Assembly: GCA_030429495.1 (NCBI GenBank)
Contig: JAUIFH010000004.1
Coordinates: forward strand, 124,001 to 188,000
Origin: Alphaproteobacteria bacterium
Lineage (GTDB): Bacteria; Pseudomonadota; Alphaproteobacteria; Rhodobacterales; Rhodobacteraceae
Direction of reading: 5' to 3'
DNA length: 64,000 bases
Below the pieces are notes generated by a model. It had not been told where the DNA came from. It searched no databases and saw only the letters and a list, made by a program, of their open reading frames with translations. This document shows positions 45,182 to 54,743 of the stretch, piece by piece (positions within the stretch are counted from its first letter, which is position 1; every line of letters starts with the position of its first letter). The position numbers and the translations under genes were made by a program.

Positions 45182-46069
45182 ATGACCCGTCATCCTCTCT
45201 TCGGCCTTGGCCTGGCCTGTTTCGGCGCACTCGTCCTGACACCTGATACGCTTCTGATGCGCTGGTCGGGGATGGAGGGGTTTGCCATGCTTGCCTGGCG
45301 CGGGTTGCTCATGGGCGGGTTGCTCATCACGATCTGGCTGCTGACCGCGCGCGACCGGATGGCCGATCTCCGTGCTCTCGCCACGCTCGCGGGCGGCGGC
45401 GTCATCCTCTGCCACGGCGCGAATGCCACGATCTTCAGCCTTGGCGTGGCCCATGCGCCGGTCGCGGTCGTGCTGTTCGGCGTGGCAACCATGCCGATCT
45501 GCGCCGCCCTCCTCGCCCGCATGCTCACCGGAGAGCCTACAAGGCCCGCAACATGGGCAGCGATGGCGGCCGTGATGGGCGGCATCGCCATCGCCGTCTT
45601 CGGAGGCGGCGATACGGATGTCGCGTTCAACCGCACATCGCTTGTCGGCGCGGCGGCGGGTCTTGCCGTCGCCGGGATGCTGGCGATTGGCTTTGTCATC
45701 ATCCGCAGCACCCGCAGCCTGCCGATCATTCCACTGATCGGGGCGGGCGCGCTTCTTGCCGGGTTGATCGGTCTGGCCGCAGCGCCTGCGGGCACGCTCG
45801 GCGCAGGGAATCCTTGGGCAATCGCGGTCACGGGCACTGCCATCCTGCCGGTCTCGTTCCTCGCGTTGACCTTCGCCTCGCGCCACACCGAGGCCGCCAA
45901 TGTGAGCCTTCTCATGCTGCTTGAAACCGTGCTCGGACCCGCATGGGTCTGGCTTGGCGCCGGAGAGGCGATGACACCGGCGATGATCCTCGGCGGCGCC
46001 ATCGTGGTCGGGAGCCTTGCCGCCTATATCCTCGTCACCGGAAGATCCCGCACCGTCACACGGCGATGA
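45182..46069 (+). CDS. EamA/DMT-family transporter
   Basis: A 295-residue ten-helix protein. The opening GLACFGALVLTPDTLLMRWSGMEGFAMLAWRG, the CHGANATIFSLGVAHAPVAVVLFGVATMPICAALLAR segment and the second repeat ending LETVLGPAWVWLGAGEAMTP are typical EamA. Substrate unknown. The ATG at 45182 is preceded by weak AGGGG-like sequence. The gene is convergent with the Do protease gene and ends in a shared hairpin at 46087. Confidence 0.9.
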   Translation: MTRHPLFGLGLACFGALVLTPDTLLMRWSGMEGFAMLAWRGLLMGGLLITIWLLTARDRMADLRALATLAGGGVILCHGANATIFSLGVAHAPVAVVLFGVATMPICAALLARMLTGEPTRPATWAAMAAVMGGIAIAVFGGGDTDVAFNRTSLVGAAAGLAVAGMLAIGFVIIRSTRSLPIIPLIGAGALLAGLIGLAAAPAGTLGAGNPWAIAVTGTAILPVSFLALTFASRHTEAANVSLLMLLETVLGPAWVWLGAGEAMTPAMILGGAIVVGSLAAYILVTGRSRTVTRR

Positions 46070-46086
46070 ACCGGCCGCAAAAGCAA

Positions 46087-46110
46087 GAAAGCGCCCCGAA
46101 GGGCGCTTTC
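46087..46110. terminator. Bidirectional hairpin terminator
   Basis: A 10-bp stem GAAAGCGCCC/GGGCGCTTTC with loop CGAA lies between the convergent EamA and Do protease genes. T-rich sequence follows on both sides to a modest degree. It can serve both genes. Confidence 0.75.
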
Positions 46111-46134
46111 GCTCGTTTCCGTCACGGGTGCGGA

Positions 46135-47601
46135 CTATTCGACCGACAAGGCCACAAAGCGGGGATCGCCGTCGCGGCGGATCAGAAGCAGCAGCGACTT
46201 GCGCCCGGCCTCCTTCGCCTCGTCGATACGCGCCTCGAAATCGGCGATCGACGCGATCTTCTGCTGGCCTGCTTCGGTGATCAGGTCGCCCGAGCGTAGC
46301 CCCTTGCCGAAGGCTTCGCTGGTCTCGTCGATCCCGGTGACAAGAAGGCCCTCAGTGCCCGCCGGCAGCCCCATCTGCTCGCGCTGCTCTTCGCCGAGCG
46401 TCCCGAGCGTCATACCGAGTATCTCGCTTTCCACCGGCTCGGTCGACTCGACCGAAGCGGGGACCGCCTCGCCCTCGGCCAGTTCGCGGCGTCCAAGCGT
46501 GATGAGAAGCGTCTGGCTTTCGCCTTCGCGCAGGACGACGACGCGCACGGCCCTGCCCACATCGGCATCGGCCACGCGGCGGACGAGATCGCGCGTGTCG
46601 GACACGTCAGCACCGTCGAATGTGGTGATGACATCGCCCGACAGCATGCCGGCGTCTTTCGCCGGGCCTTCCGGCACGTCGGTCACAAGCGCGCCCTTCG
46701 CATCGGCGAGGCCCATCGCCTCGGCCACGTCCGGCGTCACGTCCTGGATCCGAACGCCAAGCCAGCCGCGCCGGGTTTCGCCGAAATCGCGAAGCTGGGT
46801 CACGACTTTGGACACGACGTTCGAGGCCATCGAGAACCCGATGCCGATGGAGCCGCCATTGGGCGACAGGATCGCGGTATTCACGCCGATCACCTCGCCG
46901 TCCATGTTGAACAGCGGGCCGCCCGAGTTGCCCCGGTTGATCGCGGCGTCGGTCTGGATGAAGTCGTCATAGGTGCCAGAAAGTTCGCGGTTGCGGGCCG
47001 AGACGATACCGGCGGAAACCGAGAAGCCCTGGCCAAGCGGGTTGCCCATCGCCATGACCCAGTCGCCCACGCGCATCGTGTCGCTGTTGCCGAAATTCAC
47101 AAAAGGCAGCGGCTCGCTGCTTTCGACCTTCAGAAGCGCGATATCGGTCTTCGGGTCGGTGCCGACGATCTTGGCGTCGAGCGTCCGGCCCGAGAAGAAT
47201 TCGATCGACACTTCGTCCGCGCCCTCGATGACGTGGTTGTTGGTGACGATGTAGCCGTCTTCCGAAATCACGAAGCCGGAGCCGAGCGCGTTCGAGCGGC
47301 GCGGGCCGCGCGGTGCGTTCGGATTGCCGAACTCGCGGAAGAAATCCTCGAAGGGCGAGCCTTCGGGAACGATCGGGCCGCCTTCGGTCGGCGCCGCAAC
47401 GGTCGTCGTCGTCGTGATGTTGACAACCGATGGGCTGATCCGCTCGGCGAGATCGGCGAAGCTTTCCGGCGCAGCGCGCGCCTCTGCCGAGGTGATCTGG
47501 CTGAACGCCAGCATCAGCGCCATGAGGATTGCCCACACCATCCCGGCGACCGTCATCGGTCTCTGCGGGCTGGCGCTAAGAGTCTTAACCTGAGGTTTCA
47601 C
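46135..47601 (-). CDS. Do-family (DegP/DegQ-like) periplasmic serine protease
   Basis: A 488-residue protease/chaperone. The catalytic triad is H123 (VTNNHVIEG), D153 (KTDIALLKV) and S226 (NRGNSGGP). Two PDZ domains follow (about 265-365 and 395-488). The N-terminus carries a membrane/signal segment (TVAGMVWAILMALMLAFS) cleaved near SAEARA. The GTG at 47601 is chosen because GGGAG lies just upstream; codons further upstream have no ribosome-binding site. It follows hflK-hflC-DUF2065 in the same direction, the usual order in alphaproteobacteria, and removes misfolded envelope proteins. Confidence 0.96.
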   Translation of the reverse strand: MKPQVKTLSASPQRPMTVAGMVWAILMALMLAFSQITSAEARAAPESFADLAERISPSVVNITTTTTVAAPTEGGPIVPEGSPFEDFFREFGNPNAPRGPRRSNALGSGFVISEDGYIVTNNHVIEGADEVSIEFFSGRTLDAKIVGTDPKTDIALLKVESSEPLPFVNFGNSDTMRVGDWVMAMGNPLGQGFSVSAGIVSARNRELSGTYDDFIQTDAAINRGNSGGPLFNMDGEVIGVNTAILSPNGGSIGIGFSMASNVVSKVVTQLRDFGETRRGWLGVRIQDVTPDVAEAMGLADAKGALVTDVPEGPAKDAGMLSGDVITTFDGADVSDTRDLVRRVADADVGRAVRVVVLREGESQTLLITLGRRELAEGEAVPASVESTEPVESEILGMTLGTLGEEQREQMGLPAGTEGLLVTGIDETSEAFGKGLRSGDLITEAGQQKIASIADFEARIDEAKEAGRKSLLLLIRRDGDPRFVALSVE

Positions 47602-47756
47602 TCCAAACTCCCTTGTTTCTTCGCAGCCCTGCCGCAACGACGGCTGCCGGCTGCGTGGCCGCATCATTGAGTTAGGCACTTGCGACGACAAATCAAACAC
47701 AGTCGCGCCCGCTCAACTCGATGTGATCGCCTCTTGCGACTGCCGCCCCGATTGTC

Positions 47757-47960
47757 TCAGCCCGAGAGCCCGCCCGCAAGCCAAACGAGCGCGAGACCGA
47801 GCGCCATTGCGCCGAGGCCCAGATTCCGGCGCGTCTCTACCGGCATCCGGCGAATGAGGTCGAGAAGTTCGTCAATACGCGAAGGGGCCAGTGCAAGCAC
47901 CAGCCCCTCCAGCGTCAGCACCAGCCCGACGGCCAGCAGCAGGAGCGCGAAGCCCCCCAT
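47757..47960 (-). CDS. DUF2065 small membrane protein
   Basis: A 67-residue protein with two membrane helices (FALLLLAVGLVLTLEGLVLALAP and LGLGAMALGLALVWLAG) joined by the loop SRIDELLDLIRRMPVETRR. This is the DUF2065 pattern, nearly always found next to hflC. The ATG at 47960 overlaps the hflC stop (TGATG); a GTG one codon earlier is possible. Function unknown; tight coupling suggests a partner of the HflK/HflC complex. Confidence 0.9.
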   Translation of the reverse strand: MGGFALLLLAVGLVLTLEGLVLALAPSRIDELLDLIRRMPVETRRNLGLGAMALGLALVWLAGGLSG

Positions 47961-48832
47961 CACTTGGCCCGCTCGGTCGACTTCAGGTAGTTGAAGAACT
48001 CGCTGTCCGGCGCCATGACCATCGTCGAGTTGCCCGCCAGGAGCGATTCCCGGTATGCCGCGAGCGAGCGGTAGAAGTCGAAGAACTCCGGGTCCGCGCC
48101 GTAGGCGTCGGCAAAGATCGCGTTGCGCCGGGCATCGGCCTCGCCGCGGATGATCTCGGCCTGACGCTGGGCGTCGGAAACCAGTTCCACCTTGGTCCGG
48201 TCGGCCTGCGCCCGTACCCGCTGCGCCGCCTCGTTACCGCGCGCGATCTCGTCAGCGGCCTCGCGTTCGCGTTCCGCCCGCATCCGGGCGAAGGTCGCGT
48301 CGAGGTTCTGCTCGGGCAGGTCGGTGCGCTTAAGCCGCACGTCGATGATCTCGACGCCAAGCGTCGAGGCCTCCGAACGCGACGCGTCGCGGATGCGGCC
48401 GGCAAGGCTAGCGCGGTCGGCCGAGAGGATCTCAGAGGATGTAACCGAACCCAGAACCTCACGCGTCTGGGCGCGCAGGATCGTGTCGATGCGGTTTTCG
48501 GCCAGCGCCTCGCCGGAAGCACCGACGGCCTGACGGAAGCGCTGCACATCGACGATGCGGTACCGCGCGAACGCGTCCACGACCAGACGGCGGTCGTCTA
48601 GCGGCGTTACCTCCAACGGTTCCACATCAAGGCCAAGGATACGGTCGTCATAGCGCACGACCTCCTGAATCAGCGGCATCTTGAAGTAGAGCCCCGGCTC
48701 CTCCCGCACGGCCTTGATCTGGCCGAACTGGAGGACGAGCGCCTTTTCACGCTCATCAACGATGAAGATGGACGAAAGTGCCGCCGCTATCGCGAGGACG
48801 AGAACGGGCAGAAAGAGCGTTGCGCGGTTCAT
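47960..48832 (-). CDS. hflC: HflC, FtsH modulator
   Basis: A 290-residue SPFH/stomatin-like protein with an N-terminal membrane anchor (LFLPVLVLAIAAALSSIFIVDEREKALVLQFGQ) and a long charged coiled coil (REREAADEIARGNEAAQRVRAQADR). HflC and HflK form a large cage on the periplasmic side that encloses FtsH and limits its proteolysis of membrane proteins. YGADPEFFDFYRSLAAYRESL is the conserved C-terminal block. Its ATG overlaps the hflK stop (TGATG), which ensures balanced synthesis. Confidence 0.96.
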   Translation of the reverse strand: MNRATLFLPVLVLAIAAALSSIFIVDEREKALVLQFGQIKAVREEPGLYFKMPLIQEVVRYDDRILGLDVEPLEVTPLDDRRLVVDAFARYRIVDVQRFRQAVGASGEALAENRIDTILRAQTREVLGSVTSSEILSADRASLAGRIRDASRSEASTLGVEIIDVRLKRTDLPEQNLDATFARMRAEREREAADEIARGNEAAQRVRAQADRTKVELVSDAQRQAEIIRGEADARRNAIFADAYGADPEFFDFYRSLAAYRESLLAGNSTMVMAPDSEFFNYLKSTERAK

Positions 48833-49977
48833 CAGTTCGTCCCCCCGGCCGTCGCGGGCTTCTTGCCCAGTTCGTTCAGCGGCAGATAGGGAACGACCCC
48901 CTGCCCGCCCTGATTTTCGTCGATGATCACCTTGTCGACCCGGCCCAGCACCTCTTCTAGCGTTTCCAGATAGAGACGCTTGCGGGTGACTTCCGGCGCC
49001 TTGGCATATTCGGCCAGAACCGCGCTGAAGCGGCTCGCCTCACCTTCGGCTTGGTTCACGACCTGGGCGCGGTAGCCTTCGGCCTCTTCCAGAAGCTGGG
49101 CTGCCTGACCGCGCGCCCCGGCGAGAACCGTGTTGGCATAGGCGTCGGCCTCTTTCTGCAAGCGGTCGCGCTGCTGTTCGGCGGATTGCACGTTCTTGAA
49201 CGCGTCGATGACCTCGCGCGGCGGGTCGGCGCGGTCGAAGTTGACCCGCACGATATTCAGCCCGGATTCGTAGCTGTCGAGCGTGGACTGGATCAGTTCC
49301 TTCAGCCGCTCCGCGATGACGCCGCGGTCGCGGTTGAGGATCGGCGCAAGCTGTGACTGGGCGATGATTTCGCGCATCGACGCTTCGGCCACCGCGTTGA
49401 TCGTCAGTTCCGGGTCACGCAGGTTGAACAGGTATTTCTGCGAATCGTTGATGTTCCAGACGACCTGGAAGTCGATGTCGACGATATTCTCGTCGCCGGT
49501 CAGCATCAGCCCGCTGTCGCCCTGCCCGCCGCGCCCGACGCCGATATCTTCGGTCCGTTCCGGCGTGACCGGGATGACGTTCGCCGTAACCAGGGGCCAA
49601 GGCGCAAAGTTCAGACCCGGCATGCCGATGGAGGAGAACTTGCCGAGGAACAGTTCAACGGACTGTTCTTCCGGCTTGACCGTGTAGAACGAGGCAAACG
49701 CCCACATGCCAATCGCGGCAAGGACGCCGAGGCCGAGCGTCCCGCGCGTGAAGATTGGCCCCGTGGGCCGTCCGCCGCCGCCCGAAGGGCCGCGTGGACC
49801 ACCGCCACGGCCACCCATGAGCACCTTGAGCTGTTCGGTGCCCTTCTTCATGATTTCCTCGATCTCGGGGATTTGCGACCCCTCGCCCGGCCGCCGACCG
49901 CCACGGCCACCCGGCCGGTCTTTGTCGTCGCCGCCACCGGACCCGCCGCCGCCCCAAGGACCTCCGCTTCCAGACAT
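48832..49977 (-). CDS. hflK: HflK, FtsH modulator
   Basis: A 381-residue partner of HflC. The cytosolic N-terminus (1-70) is Gly/Pro-rich (MSGSGGPWGGGGSGGGDD, repeated Arg-Gly), followed by a membrane segment (about 77-95), then the SPFH domain (SVELFLGKFSSIGMPGLNFAPWP) and a coiled coil with DRLQKEADAYANTVLAGARGQAAQLLEEAEGYRAQVV. Length and order are normal. It is the first gene of the hflK-hflC-DUF2065-protease unit. Confidence 0.96.
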   Translation of the reverse strand: MSGSGGPWGGGGSGGGDDKDRPGGRGGRRPGEGSQIPEIEEIMKKGTEQLKVLMGGRGGGPRGPSGGGGRPTGPIFTRGTLGLGVLAAIGMWAFASFYTVKPEEQSVELFLGKFSSIGMPGLNFAPWPLVTANVIPVTPERTEDIGVGRGGQGDSGLMLTGDENIVDIDFQVVWNINDSQKYLFNLRDPELTINAVAEASMREIIAQSQLAPILNRDRGVIAERLKELIQSTLDSYESGLNIVRVNFDRADPPREVIDAFKNVQSAEQQRDRLQKEADAYANTVLAGARGQAAQLLEEAEGYRAQVVNQAEGEASRFSAVLAEYAKAPEVTRKRLYLETLEEVLGRVDKVIIDENQGGQGVVPYLPLNELGKKPATAGGTN

Positions 49978-50045
49978 CAGGACATTTCCCCCTGCACTTC
50001 GTTCATCTCAATCTCACTTCCCAACTGGTTGTCCCGGCGCGAATT

Positions 50046-51404
50046 TCAAGCCGCCCGCACCGGCTTTCTCAATGTCACGAGTTCCTCGGCCATTACCGGA
50101 TGCACGGCCACGGTCCGGTCGAAATCCTCTTTCGTCGCGCCCATCTTGATCGCGATCGCTGCAAGCTGGATCATCTCGCCCGCGCCCGGCGCGACGATAT
50201 GGCAGCCCAGAACCTTTCGCGTTTCGGTGCAGACGACCAGCTTCATCATCACCCGGTCGGGCCGCCCGGCAAAGGCCGACTGCATCGGTCGGAACGAGGT
50301 CGCGTAGACCTCGATGGGGCGTTGGTCGCGGGCTTCTTCCTCGGTCATGCCGACGGTGCCGAATTCGGGCTGGGTGAAGACGGCGCTGGCGACAAGGTCG
50401 TGATCGGCCTTGACCGCCTTCGCGCCGAAAACCGTGTCGGCGAAGGCGTGGCCCTCGCGGATCGCGACCGGCGTCAGGTTGATCCGGTCGGTCACGTCGC
50501 CCACCGCGTAGATCGACGGCACGGCGGTTTGTGACCATTCGTCGACGACCACCTCGCCCTTGCGGCCAAGTTTCACGCCGAGTTTGTCGAGTCCGAGCCC
50601 CTCTGTATTCGGCACCCGCCCGGTCGCGTAGACGACCTGTTCGTATACCGCCTCGCGCCCGTCGGTGGACTTGACCCAGGTGCCGCCGTCCACCGGTTTC
50701 ATTTCAATTACATCGGTGCCGACATGCAAGTTCACGCCGCTTTCGCGCATCAATTCGGCGATATGGCCCCGCGCCTCGCCGTCGAAACCACGCAGAATCT
50801 GTTCGCCCCGGTAATACTGCGTAACGTTGACGCCCATCCCGTTCAGAATGCACGCGAATTCGCAGGCGATGAAACCGCCGCCGACGATCAGGACCGACCG
50901 TGGCAGCGCCTCCATCTTGAAGATGTCGTTCGAGGTCATCGCCCCTGCGGACACGGCCACCTCCGGCAGAAAGGGCCGCCCGCCCGTCGCAATAAGGATA
51001 TGCTTGGCCGTGACGGTTTCGCCCGTGGCAAGCCGCACCGTGTGCGGGTCCTCCATCGTCGCGCGGCTATCGTGGATCGTCACGCCCGCGCCGTCCAGAC
51101 CGGCACGGTAGACGCCTTCAAGCCGGTCAAGTTCGGCATCGAGCCGGGCGCGAAACGCCGTCCAGTCGAACGCGCCGGCCGTCACCTCCCAGCCATAAGA
51201 CCGCGCATCCTCCATCGCGGCCGCGTAGGACGACGCGAAGACCATCAGCTTTTTCGGGACGCAGCCCCGAATGACGCAGGTGCCGCCCATGCGGTATTCC
51301 TCGGCCAGCGCAACCTTGGCGCCATACTCGCTCGCCGCGATCCGCGCCGCGCGGACACCGCCCGACCCGCCGCCAATGACAAAGAGATCGTAGTCGAAAG
51401 TCAT
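50046..51404 (-). CDS. gor: Glutathione-disulfide reductase
   Basis: A 452-residue FAD enzyme that uses NADPH to reduce GSSG. FAD is bound at YDLFVIGGGSGGVRAAR; the redox-active pair is GGTCVIRGCVPKK; NADPH is bound at VLIVGGGFIACEFA, and the C-terminal dimer signature is VAVHPVMAEELVTL with the catalytic His-Glu. The ATG at 51404 (MTFDYD) is standard. It is separated by 17 bases from rpiA on the same strand, upstream, so rpiA-gor is probably an operon linking pentose phosphate NADPH supply with glutathione. Confidence 0.95.
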   Translation of the reverse strand: MTFDYDLFVIGGGSGGVRAARIAASEYGAKVALAEEYRMGGTCVIRGCVPKKLMVFASSYAAAMEDARSYGWEVTAGAFDWTAFRARLDAELDRLEGVYRAGLDGAGVTIHDSRATMEDPHTVRLATGETVTAKHILIATGGRPFLPEVAVSAGAMTSNDIFKMEALPRSVLIVGGGFIACEFACILNGMGVNVTQYYRGEQILRGFDGEARGHIAELMRESGVNLHVGTDVIEMKPVDGGTWVKSTDGREAVYEQVVYATGRVPNTEGLGLDKLGVKLGRKGEVVVDEWSQTAVPSIYAVGDVTDRINLTPVAIREGHAFADTVFGAKAVKADHDLVASAVFTQPEFGTVGMTEEEARDQRPIEVYATSFRPMQSAFAGRPDRVMMKLVVCTETRKVLGCHIVAPGAGEMIQLAAIAIKMGATKEDFDRTVAVHPVMAEELVTLRKPVRAA

Positions 51405-51421
51405 CGCGTCCCCGTCACCCG

Positions 51422-52210
51422 TCACTCGCCGAGATCGGCGAAGAGGTTTTCCGTCTCGGCAAGCTCCACCCGGCCGCGCTCGACCGAACCGGTGCGGATG
51501 TCGCGCGTCTCGACCCGGCCATCGGCATGACCAATGATCACCTGATCGCAAATGTCGATGAAAAGCCCGTTTTCCACGACACCCGGCACCTGGTTGAGCA
51601 CGAGCGCGAGCTGGCGCGGATTGCCGATCCGTCCAAGATGCAGGTCGAGGATGCGGTTACCCTCGTCGGTGGCATAGGGCTGGTCGCCGTTCATCCTCAG
51701 CGTCACCTCGCGCCCGAGAACGTCAAGCGATACCAGCATCTCCTCGACCAGCGCGCGGGTCGCCTGCCAGCCGAAGCCGATGACCTCGATCGGCAACGGG
51801 AATGCGCCAAGCTGCGCGACCTCCTTGCCGGGATCGGCGATCACCACCATCCGGTCCGATGCGGTCGCCACGATCTTCTCCTGCAGGAGCGCGCCGCCCC
51901 CGCCCTTGATGAGGTTGAGATCGCGGTCGAATTCGTCGGTGCCGTCGATCGTGAGGTCGAGCCATTTCGCCTCGTCCAGCGTCACCACCTTGATCCCCAT
52001 CTCACGCGCGAGGTCGGCGGTGCGGGTAGAGGTCGGCACCCCGGTGATCCGCAACCCCTCGTCGCGCACACGTTCGCCCAGGACGCGCACCATCCACGCC
52101 GCGGTCGATCCGGTGCCGAGGCCGACGCGCATGCCGTTCTCGATCAGCGCGACCGCGCGTTTCGCGGCGGCAAACTTCGCCTTGTCGATGGGGGATAGGT
52201 TCGCAGACAT
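51422..52210 (-). CDS. rpiA: Ribose-5-phosphate isomerase A
   Basis: A 262-residue enzyme interconverting ribose 5-phosphate and ribulose 5-phosphate. Family motifs are VGLGTGSTAAWMV (phosphate loop), DLTIDGTDEFDRDLNLIKGGGGALLQEKIVA with the catalytic Asp and Lys, and PIEVIGFGW. The C-terminal extension (about 230-262, SVERGRVELAETENLFADLGE) is somewhat longer than in E. coli RpiA. The ATG at 52210 follows CGGAGAAACAC. It is divergent from a GST gene across 215 bases of unremarkable sequence. Confidence 0.96.
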   Translation of the reverse strand: MSANLSPIDKAKFAAAKRAVALIENGMRVGLGTGSTAAWMVRVLGERVRDEGLRITGVPTSTRTADLAREMGIKVVTLDEAKWLDLTIDGTDEFDRDLNLIKGGGGALLQEKIVATASDRMVVIADPGKEVAQLGAFPLPIEVIGFGWQATRALVEEMLVSLDVLGREVTLRMNGDQPYATDEGNRILDLHLGRIGNPRQLALVLNQVPGVVENGLFIDICDQVIIGHADGRVETRDIRTGSVERGRVELAETENLFADLGE

Positions 52211-52425
52211 GTGTTTCTCCGAGAGGTGGCGCGCCCCGGTTATAGGAAAGATGGCGGCGGGGTGCGAGGGGCAAATGCCGCCGGTCACGACTTCGGCATG
52301 GCCCGCACCGCGCTGTCCAGCAGACGCATTCCGCAAGCCGCGCGCTTTCAACCGAAAAGCGTCGCTTTCCGCCGCCCCTCCGGGCCGGAGGCGAAGGATA
52401 AGAACCAAGGATCCGGAGCGCGCCC

Positions 52426-53118
52426 ATGTATATCCTGCACTACGCCCCCGACAACGCCTCGCTGATCGTCCGGCTGACGCTGGAGGAACTGGGCCAGCCC
52501 TGTGAAACGCGGCTCATCGACCGCCGTATCCGGGCGCAGGATTCGGAGAGCTACCGGACACTCAACCCGAACGGCCTGATCCCGGCGCTGGAAACACCCG
52601 ACGGCCCGATCTTCGAGACTGCCGCAATCCTGCTCTGGCTCAGCGAGCGGCATGGCGCGCTGGCTCCACCGCCCGGCACGCCGGAACGTGCCGCCTTCCT
52701 GAAATGGCTGTTCTTCACCTCAAACACGCTTCACGCCGATATCCGGCTGCATTTCTATCCTGACCGCCACGCCGGCAGCCCGGACTGCATCGCACCCTTT
52801 GCCGAGGCGACGCGTAGACGGCTGACCAGCCATCTGGGCCTCGTCGATGCGATGGCGGCGACGCGCCCGGATTGGTTCACCCCGGACTTGCCTTCCGTTC
52901 TCGGCTACTACGTAGCCTGCCTCCTGCGATGGCTTGCCCTCTACCCGAAAGACGGGACGCAGTGGTTCGACCTCACCGCCGTGCCATCGCTCCACGCTAT
53001 CGCCGCGGCGATGGAAACACGCCCTGCCGCACGAAAGGCGGCCCTTGCGGAAGGGCTGGGCGAGACGATATTCACCAAACCCTCCCTTGCACGCCCGCCA
53101 GAGGGCAGCGCGACCTGA
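52426..53118 (+). CDS. Glutathione S-transferase family protein
   Basis: A 230-residue GST-like protein. The N-terminal thioredoxin-like domain starts YILHYAPDNASLIVRLTLEEL and has NPNGLIPALETPDGPIFETAAILLWLSE, with the cis-Pro and Glu-Thr/Ser glutathione-binding pair. The first active residue is Ala/Asp/Asn rather than Ser-Cys, so the catalytic residue is uncertain. The C-terminal helical domain lacks special features. It lies 13 bases before sdaA and may be cotranscribed with it. Confidence 0.85.
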   Translation: MYILHYAPDNASLIVRLTLEELGQPCETRLIDRRIRAQDSESYRTLNPNGLIPALETPDGPIFETAAILLWLSERHGALAPPPGTPERAAFLKWLFFTSNTLHADIRLHFYPDRHAGSPDCIAPFAEATRRRLTSHLGLVDAMAATRPDWFTPDLPSVLGYYVACLLRWLALYPKDGTQWFDLTAVPSLHAIAAAMETRPAARKAALAEGLGETIFTKPSLARPPEGSAT

Positions 53119-53131
53119 AAGGCCCGTCCCG

Positions 53132-54508
53132 ATGTTCCTCTCCGTCTTTGACATGTTCAAGGTGGGCGTCGGCCCGTCTTCCTCCCATACGATGGGGCCG
53201 ATGGTCGCGGGCGCGCGCTTCCTCGACGCGCTCCGCGCCTCGCCGTTTCACGCCCACGGGCTGAAAGCATCGCTCCACGGCTCGCTTGCCTTCACCGGCA
53301 AGGGGCACGCGACCGACCGCGCGACGATCCTCGGCCTCGCGGGCTTCCTGCCCGACACCTACGACCATGAGAAAGCCGAGGCCGCACTGGCCGCCATCGC
53401 CGAAACGGGCGCTGTCACGCCACCCGGCCTGCCGGTGCTGCAATTCCGGCCGGACGCCGATCTCGCCTTCGACTACGGGCCCGCCCTCCCCGGCCATGCC
53501 AATGGCATGATCCTGATGGCGACCGACGCGCAGGGCGACGTGATCCTGCAGGAAACCTACTATTCCATCGGCGGCGGCTTCGTCCTTACGGCAAGCGAAC
53601 ACGCAAGCGCCGGCGCGAAAGCGAAAAAACCCTCGGGCTGTCCCTACCCGTTCCAGAAAGCCGCCGAGATGCTGGAAATGGCTGCCGCCTCCGGCAAGTC
53701 GATTGCCGAGATGAAGCGCGCCAATGAACTTCATTTCCGCTCCGCCAGGGATCTGGACGAGGGCATGGCCCGCCTCTGGCAAGTGATGAACGATTGCATC
53801 GAACGCGGGCTTGCCGCCGATGGCATCCTGCCGGGCGGCCTGAAGGTCCGTCGGCGCGCGAAGGGTATCCACGAGGCGCTGAAGGCCGAACGGGGCCTGA
53901 ACATCACCGCGCCTCATGTCATCAACGACTGGATGAGCGTCTATGCGATGGCGGTGAACGAGGAGAATGCCGCCGGCGGTCAGGTCGTGACCGCGCCCAC
54001 GAACGGCGCGGCCGGCGTGCTGCCCGCGGTGATCCGCTACTGGCTGGACCACGTCCCGGGCGCGACACAATCGAAGATCGGCGATTTCCTCCTGACCGCT
54101 GCCGCGATCGGGGGCCTGTGCAAGCACAATGCCTCGATATCGGGTGCGGAATGCGGTTGTCAGGCCGAGGTCGGCTCGGCCGCCGCAATGTCCGCGGCGG
54201 GCCTTTGTGCCGTGATGGGTGGCACGCCCGAGCAGGTGGAGAACGCAGCGGAGATCGCGCTGGAACATCACCTCGGCATGACCTGCGACCCGGTGAAGGG
54301 GCTGGTGCAGGTGCCCTGCATTGAAAGAAACGGGCTTGGCGCGATCAAGGCGGTTTCGGCCGCCTCGCTGGCGCTCAGGGGCGATGGCAAGCACTTCGTG
54401 CCGCTCGATTCCGCGATCGAGACGATGCGCCAGACGGGGCACGACATGCACGAGAAATACAAGGAAACCTCACTCGGCGGCCTCGCCGTCAACATCCCGA
54501 ACTGCTGA
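53132..54508 (+). CDS. sdaA: L-serine dehydratase, single-chain [4Fe-4S] type
   Basis: A 458-residue L-serine ammonia-lyase giving pyruvate. The N-terminal beta domain has FDMFKVGVGPSSSHTMGPMVAGARF; the alpha domain has VVTAPTNGAAGVLPAVI and the cluster-binding Cys in GLCKHNASISGAECGCQAEVGSA and MTCDPVKGLVQVPCIERN; the C-terminal GGLAVNIPNC supplies the tail Cys that occupies the active site in type II enzymes. Length fits the fused type. The ATG at 53132 lies inside the short gap after the GST gene. A composite repeat lies beyond the stop. Confidence 0.95.
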   Translation: MFLSVFDMFKVGVGPSSSHTMGPMVAGARFLDALRASPFHAHGLKASLHGSLAFTGKGHATDRATILGLAGFLPDTYDHEKAEAALAAIAETGAVTPPGLPVLQFRPDADLAFDYGPALPGHANGMILMATDAQGDVILQETYYSIGGGFVLTASEHASAGAKAKKPSGCPYPFQKAAEMLEMAAASGKSIAEMKRANELHFRSARDLDEGMARLWQVMNDCIERGLAADGILPGGLKVRRRAKGIHEALKAERGLNITAPHVINDWMSVYAMAVNEENAAGGQVVTAPTNGAAGVLPAVIRYWLDHVPGATQSKIGDFLLTAAAIGGLCKHNASISGAECGCQAEVGSAAAMSAAGLCAVMGGTPEQVENAAEIALEHHLGMTCDPVKGLVQVPCIERNGLGAIKAVSAASLALRGDGKHFVPLDSAIETMRQTGHDMHEKYKETSLGGLAVNIPNC

Positions 54509-54640
54509 CAGGCCCACTTTCTGTCTGAAAAGTACTTCCGCCGGAGGCGACCCGAGCTGCCCCGGCCCCGCCGGGGTGGCGAGACATGTACTGGCCCGAA
54601 GGGCCGCAATTCGGATCTCGGCGATCGGGCTCCCGCCCTA

Positions 54641-54735
54641 CAGCGTTTTCGGGCTTTCGTTGAATCGGAATTCGAGCCTTTTTCTTTCGAATTCCGATAG
54701 TTGCTGCTTCAACCGAAGCCCGAAACGTTTTAGCC
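54641..54735 (-). repeat. Composite hairpin repeat, copy B
   Basis: Reverse-oriented copy of the element at 41135. The inner 11-bp stem is TCGGAATTCGA (54665-54675) with TCGAATTCCGA (54687-54697), loop 11. One base pair differs from copy A on both sides at once (A-T in copy A, G-C here), so pairing is preserved. Outer arms contain CGTTTCGGGCTTC and GAAAGCCCGAAAACG on the minus strand. The tail motif lies at 54514-54537. The gap 54509-54743 (235 bases) also has a GC hairpin near 54560-54600 and no gene. Confidence 0.8.
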
Positions 54736-54743
54736 TCCGCGCC

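Noticed and set aside
53072-54451. Long minus-strand frame over sdaA
   Set aside because: sdaA on the plus strand has all family motifs; the reverse frame has none and no ribosome-binding site.
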